DNA of 64,000 bases, from the NCBI GenBank assembly GCA_013180625.2, contig SNVD02002676.1:38637-102636 (forward strand). The letters are read 5' to 3'. Below, piece by piece: positions 46,706 through 62,165 of this stretch; the first letter of the stretch is position 1, and each line of letters begins with the position of its first letter. The notes under the pieces are model-generated. The model was not told the DNA's origin and ran no database searches. It was given only the letters and a program-made list of their open reading frames with translations. This DNA is from Boswellia sacra (Eukaryota > Streptophyta > Magnoliopsida > Sapindales > Burseraceae). The position numbers were made by a program, and so were the translations under genes.

Positions 46706-49072
46706 TAAAATCAAAATAATTTAGTACTAGAATATAACAGAAAGTACCAAAGAAGATAGTAGTAGATAAGAGCGAAGAGATGATAGCCTGGTGACAGAAG
46801 AATATAAGCAAATAACAAACATAAAATTGAAGAAACAAATTCAATTTAACTTGTTCATAACAAATTCAATTTACAAATTACTCAAGTAGATTAGCTTCGA
46901 AAATTAATCATATACATGCAAAGGTCAACAGTACATCATGAACAAATTGTTTTTGATTTAAATTACATCAATACATAGGAAATGCAATATGCTTAAATTA
47001 AAATCAAGCTAACCAGCCAACTTCTGTGGTACATCACATCACAAATTGCCAGAACAAAGAAAAAACGACTAATATCAATTAAAACCACTTACTAAACCTT
47101 GGTTAATATAGAAACTAAAAGCTAAAGATCTACTGGGCAGTTGAAGACAGACAACTACAAAAAGACAAACTTGTTTTTCTCCATTTTGTTCATAATTCTA
47201 AAAAGAAATTAAATAATCATTTGCAACCACAAGACATTAATCATATTGAGAGAAATTGCATTATCCAGAAAAGGTGAAATCATACAAAACTAGCACATTT
47301 TACACATGAAAATTTAATTTCAAAGCCAACATCTTTCTTCCTCCATGCACTTTATTTCTTGCATGTCCACAAAGGAATCAATGCCAAGACATAAGGGGAA
47401 AAATTTTACCTGAGTGCACCAAGTTCAATTTCACACTTCTAAGTTAAATGTACAAATGGAGTTTTAAGAGAGAAATTGGCATAAAAAAGAAGACACCTCA
47501 GAGAATTAAACCCAAGGAAGTTCTGGTCGGTATACCATAGAGGTTGTGCATATGCGTTTAAAAAGAGAGAGGAGTCAGTGAGAGGAAGAGATATAGAGGG
47601 AGAACAAACATGACTTTCCTTATGAATGCTCTGTTTTCTCTAGCATAACTATAAGAAAGGTTGAAAAAACTCTAGATATAGAACCTAATATCTGTAGGGT
47701 AATTATCCTATAGAAAAATTAGCATGTTGAGGATGCTTGAGATGAGAAAACTTATCTTCACCCATGTATGACACTACGTGTATAATTGAGAGTGTTCAGC
47801 TGTTTCACCAATAAATTTGAGATTAGTAATCATGTTACAATTGTTTCACTATTCTGGTTCTTCAATACAAATAAAAAATTATCAGCATTCATTTCAGGTG
47901 TGGCTTGCTGGGCAGTATGACAGGCATGAACCACTAACAACACAAGATGCAACAAAAATAAAGCGTATTTCCTACAGAATTAATGCATACACAATGTCAT
48001 CCAACATACAATTAATAGAAATATATGCACCAATCAGTGCAAGAATAACATAACTTAGAGGAAGCACCAAAAAAAAAAAAACCATGGCTTAAAGCAATAA
48101 CTAGGCCCTCTAACGATCAGCCACACAATCATAGAAATTGAAAACAGGAGAAGCTAAGCTAGCAGTTTGTACCTAAGATTTCATGATACCAAGACCAGGA
48201 GGAGTCATGCAGGAACCCTCATAGTAACAGCTCGGAGAATTAAATGTAGGAAAAAGGATTCTGTAGCCAACAAACCTATTTTTGACATGACGCCTTCCTT
48301 AAGTCGAGAATTCACAACCCGACCACACATGAATACCCACATGCACATCTCACATTCATATTGGTGTATAACTGTATGGGTTCAAAAACTGTCTAGACAG
48401 ATTAATCCACTAAACAATAGTAATGCTAGTTGCAAAATAATTATTTCATTCACCTTTATTGTTGAAATAATTATCCTAATAAAATTCATCTTTTTATTTT
48501 TGTCTCATCAAATTAAACTGCAGATATTAAATATAACTAATCATCTTAGGTTGATAAATCTGTTCCATAGTCATGGCATGTGAAATAATGAATTTTAATG
48601 CAGAATAACTGATTCACAAAAGAAAAACAAGAAGACAATAGAAGCATGCATCGATCTCAAATCAAACAAAAGAGACTATATTAGAAATTAGGACATACAT
48701 TGCAACTTAAAATCCTGAGTTCTTAACAAGTTTCTAGAAAATGACAACAAAGCACATCAAGGGATTCATAGCATCAAGAATCTAGATATGATATCATGCT
48801 TCCCTAACAGTGTTCTCATGCAACTCAAAACTATGCCCCTTCCATTCAAGCCATTTCATCTTTAATTTTAGATCTTTAAAACATGTCTAGGAATGATTAG
48901 AATACACATTTTAAACCATCTCGAAATTAACCAAAGAAAGAATCCTCATGTAACACGAAATTTCCCAGAAGTTTATGCCGTTCATGATAAAGAAGGATGA
49001 CTCAAAACAAGGATCAAACGAACAACCTTTAGTCAAAGTTGTATTTACTAAAGCATAGAACCAGTAACATAC
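46706..49072. other. Intron-like or unassigned sequence between NIPA and hydrolase fragments
   Basis: About 2.4 kb of AT-rich DNA with no exon I can identify. It may contain further NIPA introns and 3' sequence of the hydrolase gene. The boundary between the two captured genes is not visible. Confidence 0.3.
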
Positions 49073-50200
49073 AATTTTATCAGTTACCACACGAAACATT
49101 CCCTGGAGTGAAATTCCATTTCCACATCCAAGTGACATACCATCCAATATGGCAACCTGAAAAAATGTTATTCACTTAAGTTAACGATGGTAAAAGTTTG
49201 AGAAACTTCATATGAGAAAAGGGGAAAAGAAAGAATATATAACTCAAAAGAAAAGAAGAAAGGATTGAAAAATCATTTTCCACAGTGATAGATAATGTAG
49301 TCATATCTTCGATAACAAGCCTCAAGTTCTAACTCATCTAAAACCTCAACATAGAAATCTCAAGAAGAGTTGAATTCTCACGTGGCTTCAAATATGTTCC
49401 TTGAAGGTATACAAACTTATATAACGTCTCAAAAAAGCTCTTATAAAGTCTTCAACTTTCCCTGCATTCAAGGTAGTAGATGGAGCGTTATGTAAGAAAT
49501 TTTGTCATACATAATGAAACAACCATTATCTCATTGGAAAAAAAAAAAAAACTGAATCTAAACCAAATTGAAATAGAAGACTTCAATTGTCAACATAACA
49601 ATAATTGCAAGTCATTAATTATTTGTAGGATGGAGTTTTTTTTTTTTTTAATTGAATCTGATCATAAAAACCTTATATTACTCGTGAGGAACACAGTAAT
49701 TAATATGAACCATTTTTGGGTTGTTTTATCAAACAAAAATGTTAATTGTTTATAAAATTTACAAGGATTGAAATGTGATTCACCTTCCTTAAGTAACTGA
49801 TAAAGGGCGATGACATCTCGACCAGAGCAGAAAGCCCTGCCACTGCCCTTAAAAAAATTAAAAAAAAGGCAGCTTAGACACCAAAAATATAACCAAATTA
49901 GAAACGTAAACACAAGCCATAATTCAACCTTAAGCACGTTTCCACAAGCTAATTAAATGAAAGTGACAGAGACTTTCAATAACATAATTCAAAAGGTTTA
50001 TCAAATCAATTCCATCTACTTGAAACTTTACAACACATTCAAACGTTAAACTTGATATTGAGAATGAAAAAAGAATTCCCAGGAAACTGTTGAAGAGCAA
50101 TGCGTTAGTGCGTGTGGAAAGCAAGGTTGTACCTTCATTAATACAAATCCAATATCTGGGTTCTCTTCCCATGAATCCATCTAGTGAGGTACAGCAATCC
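49073..50200 (-). pseudogene. Captured fragment of 3-hydroxyisobutyryl-CoA hydrolase-like gene
   Basis: Three exons in gene order. About 50133-50200 reads MDSWEENPDIGFVLMK; 49784-49847 reads GSGRAFCSGRDVIALYQLLKE; 49073-49156 reads VAILDGMSLGCGNGISLQGM and FRVVTDK. All have GT-AG borders. This is the crotonase-fold enzyme of valine catabolism (CHY1/HIBCH type), which acts in peroxisome or mitochondrion. The usual GGD of FCAGGDV is SGRD here and the usual MGGGAG is LGCGNG, so active-site loops are altered. A stop codon lies just upstream of MDSWEE. The fragment is non-functional. Confidence 0.8.
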
Positions 50201-52516
50201 TTAATGGCCATCAATGTATTAATTGGCAAAATTGGGAAAAAAATGTATAGTACGAAAAACAGAAACGAATACAGAGAACAGAACAAACTCAAATCCCAAA
50301 CAAAAAAAAATGACAATGAACACAAGTCAAAACAGATTAGAAAGCTAAGAACTACTAAATTAAATTACTTCACAATATGCATAGTCAAATCCCAACTCTG
50401 TTGAATTCTTTTCAGGACTGTAATAGGCTAGTAGCAAACCTTTTGATAGTTTCATTCTCATGATAAATGGCAGTTTTGAGAAACCATTTCCCACCAGCAA
50501 TCACAAACAAAATTTGCATTGTTTTGTCCATTTTGTATCAATTTGATCAAGATAGAGCTCAATTTCTGATGAGGAGACCCAACCTCATCAGAAAACACAA
50601 CCTCTAAGTCGAACTAGAGAGATGTTCAGGGATTGGTGGATGAGATTTAGTTGTCCCAATGTGGAAGAGAGCAACTACCTGAAAGAAAAGTCATATCCTA
50701 TTAACAAACTAATGAAAGAACTTCAATACATCAGTCAGTTATTTCAGTTCAATTATACCAATAAATTTAACAGCTATCACGTGTGTATCTCCTGATACTG
50801 TTAGCTCCATGGAGGCTTTCCAGTAGCCATCTCAATCACAGTACATGCTACACTCCATATAGCAGCAGAGCTAAGATGACAAATTTTGAAACTAATAAGC
50901 TTCTAAAATCAGAGAACACAAATTGTGATGGCTTCTAAAATCAGAGAACACAAATTGAGAACACAAATCAGAGACAGGGAAGTGTGAGCAGAAGTGCATC
51001 AGAGCATTGATATCCACTTCAAATTGAAATAATAACAAATATGGACAGATTTATCTCTTACTACTCAAATCATATTGGTTCATTCAAAGCCTCAATAACA
51101 AATTTAATTGGGACTGAAAAATAAGAGTAGATCTAATTGTAGTTGCAATTCATGCTTTGTTAGTTGAATTTGGTTGAGCTAACAGAGGACTGTTCCAAGA
51201 AATTAAGATCTAGGATATCCAAATGCAATTCAGATCCAAATATCACTCAATATTTTCAAAACTATTTTCTATACCAGAGACAATCATGATATTTTAACCA
51301 AATAAGTCAAATATATACAATTATCCGCTTCTAATAGTTGGAGGAAACAACTAAACCCCATTAATCAGCAAAGTGATTTCAACATATTTAGAATTAATTA
51401 TCAGACCATTAGTTGTCAGAAAGTCCGCATTGCATAGCTTTTTTCTTACCTATCAGAAGATCTACTAGGCCATCCAAATAAATAACTGCCATACGTAATC
51501 GATTTTGCTATTTGTTTGATAAGGAATTGAAAGTTCTTAGGCTCAACTAAGATCATAGAGTGGGCATATTTCACTGTCTAAACATAGTCATCTATTGCCA
51601 TAATAAATAGCCAATGAATGTCAATGGCAAAATGCATGCATGTTGTCTCATCCCATTATAAAGCAGGTCATTGGTTCATCATCTCAAGCCGAAGAACAAA
51701 TATTGTTATGTTTGAACAGTTGATAAAAAGATTTGCAGCTGGAAAACAAAGTCATCAAGAGCTTCATCAGCATTTGACTGTGATACGAAATTATATTATT
51801 ATTATGGTTAACAACAAAGAAATATTAGAGTTAATTAATCTTTTGTGCAACAGTAGGGAACCTGTTTGATGATGATTAGACAGATTATAATAGAAATCTA
51901 GATTCAATTAAGGGACATCAACCATCTTCTTCATTTTCTTATTATTAAGAGCCTCATCAACACACAACTCTGCTCCCTGATATCAAAATATTCTTCTTGC
52001 TTATTATTTAATCCTTTTATCCAAAAGATTAGATAATATGAAGTAAAACTAGGATTAATTTAATGTAAATGGATATATAAAGAATTGCCACATGGTATAC
52101 ATTACCTTAACATTAATGAACCAAGAACTGCCACCTTTACAGAATTAGATTAAAATTAGAATCAATAAAAGCTGCTCCCCAATGACCAATCTGCATGCTT
52201 ATGTAATCATGTTAATTAATTAACGAAGATAATTTTAAGTATTTAGGATTAGATTCTTGTTCAACAATGCGGAAACAATGAGGCTCAATCTTTATAAATC
52301 TTTCCCCACGTCCAATATCAAGATTTTTACATATTTCATAAAATTCAAAAAGCATCTCAGCCTGAAAGACAGACAATTAAAAGCCTATATATGGAGAAAG
52401 CCTCTTCATAGTCAGTGCAAGAATATCATTTACGAAAGGGAAGTGATGCACAATGATGAAAATTAACAGATGAATTTAGCAACTATCATTTTGCTTACAA
52501 AGAATAAATTAAAAAT

Positions 52517-52549
<33 letters not shown>

Positions 52550-53027
52550 ACACACACACATATGACCCACCAAAAAGAATTTCAAGCTTCTAGCTCTGTT
52601 TTCCAAGCAAATTTTTTCTTTACATTTTGCTTTGTTTAGTCTTGATTTTCATTTTGTTTTTAGATATTTGCATACATGTGGTACCGGTAACTCCATTTCT
52701 TCTACCTAATATCATTTGGAGACAAGAGGCATACTTAAAAGATACATCTAAATCCTAAAAATCTATCAATGTTTATAAAAAAAATTAAAATGCTAAAAAA
52801 ATATTAGTGCTCAACATAAATGTTAAATCAGTCACCAGATCCATTCATTTGTTCATCAATTAAGCAATCACTTAGTATGACTACTCATAATTGTTGCATG
52901 CCATTTATATCAACCACAAAACTCAGTTAAGCAAGAAAGATTTTGACAATACTACTTATAGACAAAAATGAAGCACTAGAGTGATTGATAATGGAAATTT
53001 AATAATATGATGAAGAAAACAATTTAC
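50201..53027. other. Unassigned sequence between hydrolase and SPOC-like fragments
   Basis: A minus-strand open stretch near 50440-50535 (MDKTMQILFVIAGGKWFLKT) may be another exon but is unrecognised. The rest is AT-rich, with a (GA)n(CA)n microsatellite at about 52520-52560. No confident gene. Confidence 0.3.
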
Positions 53028-53148
53028 CATCAACCCTCGATTGCGTGAACGAGAAAGATCTTGAATATACTTTTCAAAAGCTTCTAATCTGACTTTTCCT
53101 TTGATTTCTACAAGTTCATACCACCTGACATTGGGCACCTTCTCACCA
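53028..53148 (-). pseudogene. Captured exon resembling a SPOC-domain protein
   Basis: One exon bounded by TTATGTAG and GTAAATTG. It reads GEKVPNVRWYELVEIKGKVR, LEAFEKYIQDLSRSRNRGLM. This resembles the segment IKGRVRLDAFEKFLQELPxSRSRA of plant SPOC-domain proteins (PHD/TFIIS-type nuclear regulators). Identification is from memory of that segment only. No other exon of the gene was found nearby. Confidence 0.6.
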
Positions 53149-55650
<2,502 letters not shown>

Positions 55651-55689
55651 TATATACAACAAGTGAGTTGCAGCCATGATTGGAGGGCA

Positions 55690-56539
55690 GACAAAAATTC
55701 ATCCATCATCAACAGCTATTTCAAGGTCATCCAATATACTATCAGTACTTCCTCGCAACAAGACAGTATAAATGGAGTTCCCCCCTTCTTCATTTCGTAC
55801 AACTGTTACCTACATGACATTAATTAGAGAGGAGATAAGCAACACAGTCACACACACACACACACATATATAATTTGTATTTATGTATATACATATGTAT
55901 GTACATATGTATGTATCTCCATATAATCAATTAGGAAGAGAAGACTTTTTCTAAGCATAAACTAGAACCACCAATTTCCTCAACCGAGATAGAATCAACA
56001 TATCCTAAGTCATCTGGGTTTGGTCAGCTAAGCTTCAACTGTTAGAAGAAAAAAAAAAGTAAATTAGAAACAATTAAAACAGTTTCTTTGTATGATCATA
56101 TTGTATTTGATTTTGTATGCTTACAATAGCAACCGCACCCGTTGTACGGCAAAATCATCTCAGTTCAAACTTTGAGTTGATTTTCAAAACCATAAGCCTG
56201 CAATCAAGAACATCAAAGTCAGAAACAACAGGACATAGAGTAGCTCTCGATTAAAATCTTTATGACACTACAATATGGCATTGTAAACTTATTAAAAAAA
56301 AAGTAGTTTAGTTCAAAATTAGAGCAACAGGGACCACATTACATGAATATTTGTATATTTAGAGAAAAAAACACAAAAGGAAAAAAAATAGAGCAACTTA
56401 CATACTTGTAACGTTCACAGAAATGTAATGCCATTTCTCCAACAGCAGCTCTGCTAACAACTACTTTGGCACCTGAATCTGCAACTGCTTTGATGAGCTC
56501 CTCGATCTTAGATTCTTTAGTTTTTGCATAATTCTCTAG
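55690..56539 (-). pseudogene. CCT8: Captured fragment of chaperonin CCT subunit theta gene
   Basis: Four exons in order. 56406-56539: LENYAKTKESKIEELIKAVA, DSGAKVVVSRAAVGEMALHF. 56125-56197: LMVLKINSKFELRRFCRTTG. About 55968-56038: LKLS-stop-PNPDDLGYVDSISVEE. About 55695-55808: VTVVRNEEGGNSIYTVLLRG, STDSILDDLEIAVDDG then stop. This is the apical and intermediate region of TCP-1 theta, a subunit of the cytosolic folding chaperonin. One stop replaces a Gln in exon 3. Its last exon runs within about 50 bp into the first UGPase exon, so the fusion point of two captured genes lies near 55650-55695. Confidence 0.88.
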
Positions 56540-56732
56540 CTGAAAGATGAGACCAAGAGAAAAGACTTAGCATTCATAACTCATCTGATCTGCAACCTCA
56601 CATATGAAAAGCACAATTGAAGGAATTTAGAACCAACTAATGATATACTTTGAAATATGAATGTTGTAAACCAAAAGAAAGTCTAGAAATACAATTCTCT
56701 TCCAGAAGAAAGAAAAATTTGAGAAAACTTAC

Positions 56733-57349
56733 CTTCTACCAACGTTCAATATCAGTGAAAATAGTCTTACTTTTTTGTGCAATCTTTTTTGCTACCTGAA
56801 AAGCATTCACCATCTTATATATATCAGTCATTATCTTACTTGTAGACAAACTTAATTTAGGATCTTGAGAAGGAAGATAATTATAGTTCTCAAATTGGAT
56901 ATATTATCAAACATCATTTTTTGAATTTTGTTTATCATGTGTAGTCATAAATCATTAATATGTAAGTCTTGTTACTGATAAATTTAAGATAAGAAAAAGT
57001 TGTAATACTTGAAAAATCTTAGATATAAAAGATTATTGTTTTAAGTGTGAAATCCTCATTCCTTTGTATATTAAAAAGAACCTAAGTATTATGATGATAT
57101 AAATGTTCAAAACACTTGACAAAATAAAAGAACCCAAGTACTATGGAGACATAAATCTTCAAAATACGTGATGAAATCAATGAACTAAATTTCTATCATT
57201 TATACCTCTTCAACTTTAACCTTCCCAACAGCAACCTTGTCCTTCGTTTCTAAAAAACCTTTCCTTAGGAAAATTCCAGTTGTAGCGGCAGCAAATATAA
57301 GACAATCCTGCACAGCATGTTGATTGATGGTTGCTGAAGAAGTGCCCAT
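56733..57349 (-). pseudogene. Captured 5' part of an unrecognised small plant gene
   Basis: Exon 1 is 57206-57349, from ATG through 48 codons: MGTSSATINQHAVQDCLIFA, AATTGIFLRKGFLETKDKVA, VGKVKVEE, with a GT donor. Exon 2 (56733-56795) reads VAKKIAQKSKTIFTDIERW, then TAG. The hydrophobic stretch CLIFAAATTGIFL could be a single membrane segment. I cannot name the family. Reading order and strand match CCT8 downstream, and the splice signals are good, so this is a real captured start region rather than a chance ORF. Confidence 0.5.
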
Positions 57350-59142
57350 TTGCACAGTCTAGGCCCATCTGCCCATAATAACAAAAGATGGACAATTCAA
57401 TTAACAATTGTTTTCCTGCATAATGCGATCACGTGAACGCATGGCATTGTTTTTTTACTTGAACTTGAGTGCTCTGCTACAAGTGGGATTCCAAGTCAGG
57501 GACAGCATGCGGAGTCTTTGTCTTCTTCCGTCTCTCTTTCATCTTCATAAACATCCCTAATCAATCAAAAACCCAGAACTACCGCTGCCATCCCTCCGAT
57601 GTTTATCAGCACCTCCAACACATACTGCATTTGCTGTCGTCTTATGGCACAACATAGATTAATGCAAGTTCTGTTACCATCATTTTAGATGGCAACAGAA
57701 AAATTCGTTTTACAAAAATTCGTTTATCCAATTAATTAAGAAATGATGAGCAACGGACCCCCATGCATTCATAATGTCCATTCATAAATAATTAATTTTA
57801 TAATACGAGGATTGGGCCCTCACAATATATCATATGAGGCAATGAGGCCTCAAATGTTTTGTAAAGTCCGTTGTTCACACCCTGGAAAGTGTGTAAAATT
57901 TCAGCTACTTAGACTATTTCTTCCAGTACTAAGTTTTTTACAAGGGAATCTGTAATTTCAATGCTAGTCGGTTTCCAAACAAGTGACTATCTCAACTCTT
58001 CAGCTATTAAACGTGAGACAAAAGAAAAGAAATGAAGTCCAACCTTATTGCAATCGAACTCAAAATGACATGGAATAGTAAAAATTAAATTGAAGCTTAT
58101 TTTTTTGTTTCTGCTGTATTGCCACACGGAATTGCAAATTTAAGTTTCTTGAAAAACATCAACTCAATAATCTCAAGATTGAACTGCGTAGATTAGATCT
58201 GGGAGAAAGAGAAAAAAATAGAACAGAACATACATAATACAGCTCAAGAATAAATAATTAATTTCCACACATCCCCTTGTGGTCTGTGTGGTATATATTT
58301 TTAACACCACCACATGTCTGACACATTTTGAATCTTCTTATGCCAGCATGAAATCAGTAATTGAGCGATACAACAAATCAAAAAGGATCACCATCAACTT
58401 GCCAACCCGGCCTTTGAAGTCAAAGTATCCTTCAACTGTGTCCTAAACTGTTTTTTGTAACTTTATCTTTAATGCATACTTGAGATATAAACTTTTTGTC
58501 GGAAAATATTAGATACTGAGCCTTTGCTCTCATAAACCTGAAACTAAACATCTAAGTTTCGGGATTATCTGACTAAATGTGGCTGGGAATAGTAAGAAAG
58601 AACATAGGGAGATTTTAACGAGGAGCCAAAATGAAATAAACAAAAAGAAATGTCAAGATATTTTAAGTCTCTCCTACTTGTAAGTCCAGCAACCAAATCA
58701 ACGACAAGCCTAAATGATAATAACACAATCTGCAACAATTTTGAGTATGAGAATATTCTTGCAGATCTGGGATTCCAGGCAGATATTTTTCTGCATATTA
58801 TTTCCCATAAAATTCATATTGGGCAAAATAGCAACAGAAAATGCCAAATTCGAAACATGAGAGGACAAGGTGTTACAAAGTAATTGATTCTGCTGTGCTA
58901 AGCTATCAGAGGAACACAAAAGTTAAAAATTCATGCAAATTTTTTGCAATATAAGTTGGGAAAGCTTGGCCAGGAAGAATCTTTGTGTAAGTTCACTTTC
59001 AGTCTAAGACTTTTTTTTTTTGGGAAAACACTTTCAGTCTAACACTCCATTTCGTTAGCCCTACGAGTAATTTCATTTCTCAAATAAGATTGCACCTTCA
59101 GAATTTACCTTTACAACAAGTAATGGAAAAGACTTACAGTAG
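57350..59142. other. Unassigned sequence between unknown gene and NAD-carrier fragment
   Basis: No exon recognised. It may include promoter sequence of the captured gene starting at 57349 and intron or 3' sequence of the carrier gene. Confidence 0.3.
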
Positions 59143-59541
59143 TGGCTCCAAGTTTTGCCAAAGCTCTGAGAAGAAATATCTAGCAAAATCAAGTAGTTAA
59201 TTTAGCTTAACCAATTACTATTGAAACTTTAAGGGGTTTGAAGCAATATACAAGCACTGAAATTCGATAGGTATGGAGAACCGAAGTGAAAACTAACCTT
59301 TAAAGCAGTTACTCGCTTGCTATCCTTCTTACTCGAGGCACGTCTTTTCTTTAGCTTCTTCAACATGGTTTCACATTGCATAAACTGTAGAGAAGGATTG
59401 CTCACCTATGAAAAATAGTAGGAACAGTTAGTGACACCGCAATGACATATCAAATTGTAAGTTCTCACTTACCATTATTAATGTTGGGAATACACCTTTC
59501 CAGAAGCCCCAAAGTCCAGCTTCACCATAAATTTCTTGAAT
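59143..59541 (-). pseudogene. PXN: Captured fragment of peroxisomal NAD carrier (PXN-like) gene
   Basis: Three exons in order. 59473-59541: IQEIYGEAGLWGFWKGVFPT, LIM. 59298-59405: VSNPSLQFMQCETMLKKLKK, RRASSKKDSKRVTALK. About 59143-59178: IFLLRALAKLGATT. This matches the middle of the plant peroxisomal NAD carrier of the mitochondrial carrier family (EAGLWGFWRG, VSNPSIQFM, FLLGAVAKLGAT). Splice sites are intact and the frame open. Only one of three carrier repeats is present. Confidence 0.85.
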
Positions 59542-59939
59542 CTGTATAATTTCCCTATTAAATAATATATATGTAAGAAAATTTTGTTCCCTGTTGCTCA
59601 GACCAACAAGATAATGCATCTAGAGACAAACATACATCAAACAAAAAGCTAAATGACAATTATCCAAAATATTGAAAAGTTTCTGAATAAACATGCCCAA
59701 AACTTTCACCAAGCATAACATTAAAAATAGGAGCTCAAGCAAAGATTTAAAAATATGTTTAAGAATTTATCCACAAACATCACATATCCATCAAATGGCA
59801 CAAAATTACTTCAGCATTCAAATGTTAACAAGAATAGTAAGAAAGAACATAGGGAGAGGACAGACATGCATAAACAGAGTAATCAAAAGGGTCAACAAGG
59901 AGGGCCGCTATTTTGATAGCAACTCCATATTTGGTTCAC

Positions 59940-60047
59940 CTTAGCCACCAACGAGCTCAAATCCATAGCCAAGAATCTAACAGCAGACTCCTTCTCGTTG
60001 TTTCTCTGTTGCTTGCGGAACATCGACTCGTCGTCCAAGTCTCCCAT
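59940..60047 (-). pseudogene. Captured first exon of an unrecognised gene
   Basis: An ATG at 60047 opens 36 codons, MGDLDDESMFRKQQRNNEKE, SAVRFLAMDLSSLVAK, ending at a GTGAAC donor. It is GC-richer than neighbours. Polar and charged at first, then more hydrophobic. I do not recognise the protein. Confidence 0.45.
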
Positions 60048-60189
60048 TTGCAAACAGTGCGTGAGCTTGCTCACTCTGTTTTCTTACTCACACGACAACT
60101 ATCTCGCCCCCAACCTCTCTAAAATGATGGCAACCGTCGTTCGAAGGTCGCGTTAATTTGTGCCTAGAGCAAGTTCCAGTTCACCTAAA

Positions 60190-60500
60190 TCAATGTAGCA
60201 TAGATTAATCCAGGCTCTTAGTTGTTTGAAAGACTTTATAAAAGATAAAAATGTCCTCATTCAAATATGGGTGCCCGTAAAAAGAGAGGGAAAAGATGTG
60301 CTAACTACCGTTGACCAGCCATACCTCTCAATTCAGATTGCGAGAGACTTGCAAGTTACAGAGATGTTTCAACAAGGTACCAATTTGGAGTTGATGCAGA
60401 TTCTACGGAATTCACTGGGTTGCCTGGTCGAGTTTTCTTGAGGCAACTGCCTGAGTGGATGCCTCATCGTTTTATTCAGTCAAAAGCTGGTTCAGGGTCT
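60190..60500 (+). pseudogene. Captured fragment of NIN-like protein (NLP) transcription factor gene
   Basis: Unlike the other cargo this is on the + strand. It reads QALSCLKDFIKDKNVLIQIW, VPVKREGKDVLTTVDQPY, then, after a 1-nt deletion near 60330, SDCERLASYRDVSTRYQFGV, DADSTEFTGLPGRVFLRQLP, EWMP. This is the N-terminal GAF-like region of plant NLP regulators of nitrate responses. The RWP-RK and PB1 domains are absent. The frameshift and truncation make it non-functional. Confidence 0.82.
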
Positions 60501-60659
60501 GCTCTCTTTCATCGTTTCCTCCCCCATTACCAGTTCCTCTTTGCCATCCAACAACATCAATTTCATATCATGCGAAGTGAGCAAGCGACGGCTAGGGCAA
60601 CGCAGAGGAGAAAAAGAAAAGATAGAGGGAAAACGATTATAGTGGAGCCAAAATGAATA

Positions 60660-60866
60660 GATTAGGGTAAAAAGAGACAAAAATTACATATTTGTCATTG
60701 TTCTAAAAATTGTGACAAATATGAGATCCAGAAAAGACAAAAAACGATAAATATTATCTAAATTTGTGTTTGACCTTAACATTAGTGATTATATTTCTCA
60801 TATTTTTAAAAAAACGTCAAATTAAAAAAAGACATAGTGACAAATATAAAAATTATTCTTGTAGTG
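60660..60866. repeat. Right subterminal region and tip of CACTA B
   Basis: Scattered CATATTTGTCA / TGACAAATAT motifs lead to ATTCTTGTAGTG at 60866. Much less repetitive than the left end. Confidence 0.6.
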
Positions 60867-62165
60867 TAGCACCACAGAAACCACCACCATCACAACTAAA
60901 TCCAACACTCTCTCTTCCTCCACGACAAGCACCATAACCAGCATGACCATACCCACTGTGAACACATTGATTTTCAATGTGATATTGCAGAGTTGAGAAA
61001 GCTACAAAAGATTGGAATTTTGATCAAAAGGAAGACGAACGACGGAAGAGGGAGGAGAGAATAGAGAAAGAGGAGGTGGAAATGAGGAGTTGAACAGCGA
61101 TGGTGGGTCAAGTGGGGTTGATAAAGATTTGAAGAGAGAGAAGTCGAGCGGTGATACCATGATGGGATCAACTCCAAAACAATTGATCAATTTCTCAAAT
61201 AAATGCTAGCATATTCGAATCAAAGAAACTGAACTTCAAATTTCATAGATCCTAATTCATCAATACCATACACAAAATGAAACAAATCATAGATAGCTCC
61301 CCTATCCAGTTTGTTCATAACCCATTTAAATAACACGCCTAGCAGCCTTAAAAAATGCAGATTGATAAAGACTCACAGTGGCAGTCGCAAATGCTAAAGG
61401 CAAGCAAAAGAACAGGCGAGCTACAACAAGGTGAAAGTACGTTGGAGACTTAGAGATGATCCGCGGTAGAGGATAGCGTAGGTGAGCTTCTATTAGGAAT
61501 CCAATAAGGAAAATTTTGCATTATGTAAATGGGGAGGGTTGTTGCGTTTTAACGGCTTGTCGCTCACTTCATCCTAAACGATGTCGTTTGAGTGTTTTTT
61601 TAAATTTAATTTTGTATACTAATTTTTAGAATAAATTATAATAATTTTTACTTCAATGCATACGTTATATAATTTCAAAATAAAATTTAATTTGAGATTT
61701 TTAATTCCTTAATTTTTATCAAAAAATTTAAACAATGTTCCTTAATTTTTATGAAAAAATTTAAATAATGTGATTTTCATCACTTTGAAATTATTAAATA
61801 ATTTTATTTATTTCATATAATTTCCACGGTTAAAAAATATACTTTTCGATAATTTAATATTTAAAATTTTATTATTTAGATATAGACGATAGTATTATCT
61901 TTTATTTAAATATTTTTTTAATTTTTTAATTTTATATTTAGATATAAAATTATATTATTCAATTAATATTCTTATATTTTTAATTTTTTTATTTTTCTAT
62001 TAAAAATACAAAATTAGTGTAATTTTTCATAACATTTAAAATTTGAAGTAATTTTACCTTTTATTTACAATTTAACATGAATTTTTAATTTAATAATTTA
62101 AAAGTTAAATTTTCTTTATCTTAATTTTTAATTTTTTTTAATTATAAGAAAATAAATTTTTAACA
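60867..62165. other. Internal sequence of CACTA A, right side
   Basis: A minus-strand reading near 60880-60970 is Gly/Cys-rich (SGYGHAGYGACRGG), possibly a captured fragment of unknown origin, and it joins in orientation with 44640-44785 if element B is removed. 61580-62165 is extremely A/T-rich and non-coding. Confidence 0.3.

Noticed and set aside
61002..61190. Pro/Ser-rich minus-strand ORFs near 61000
   Set aside because: Purine-rich low-complexity tract on the other strand; no domain or splice support.
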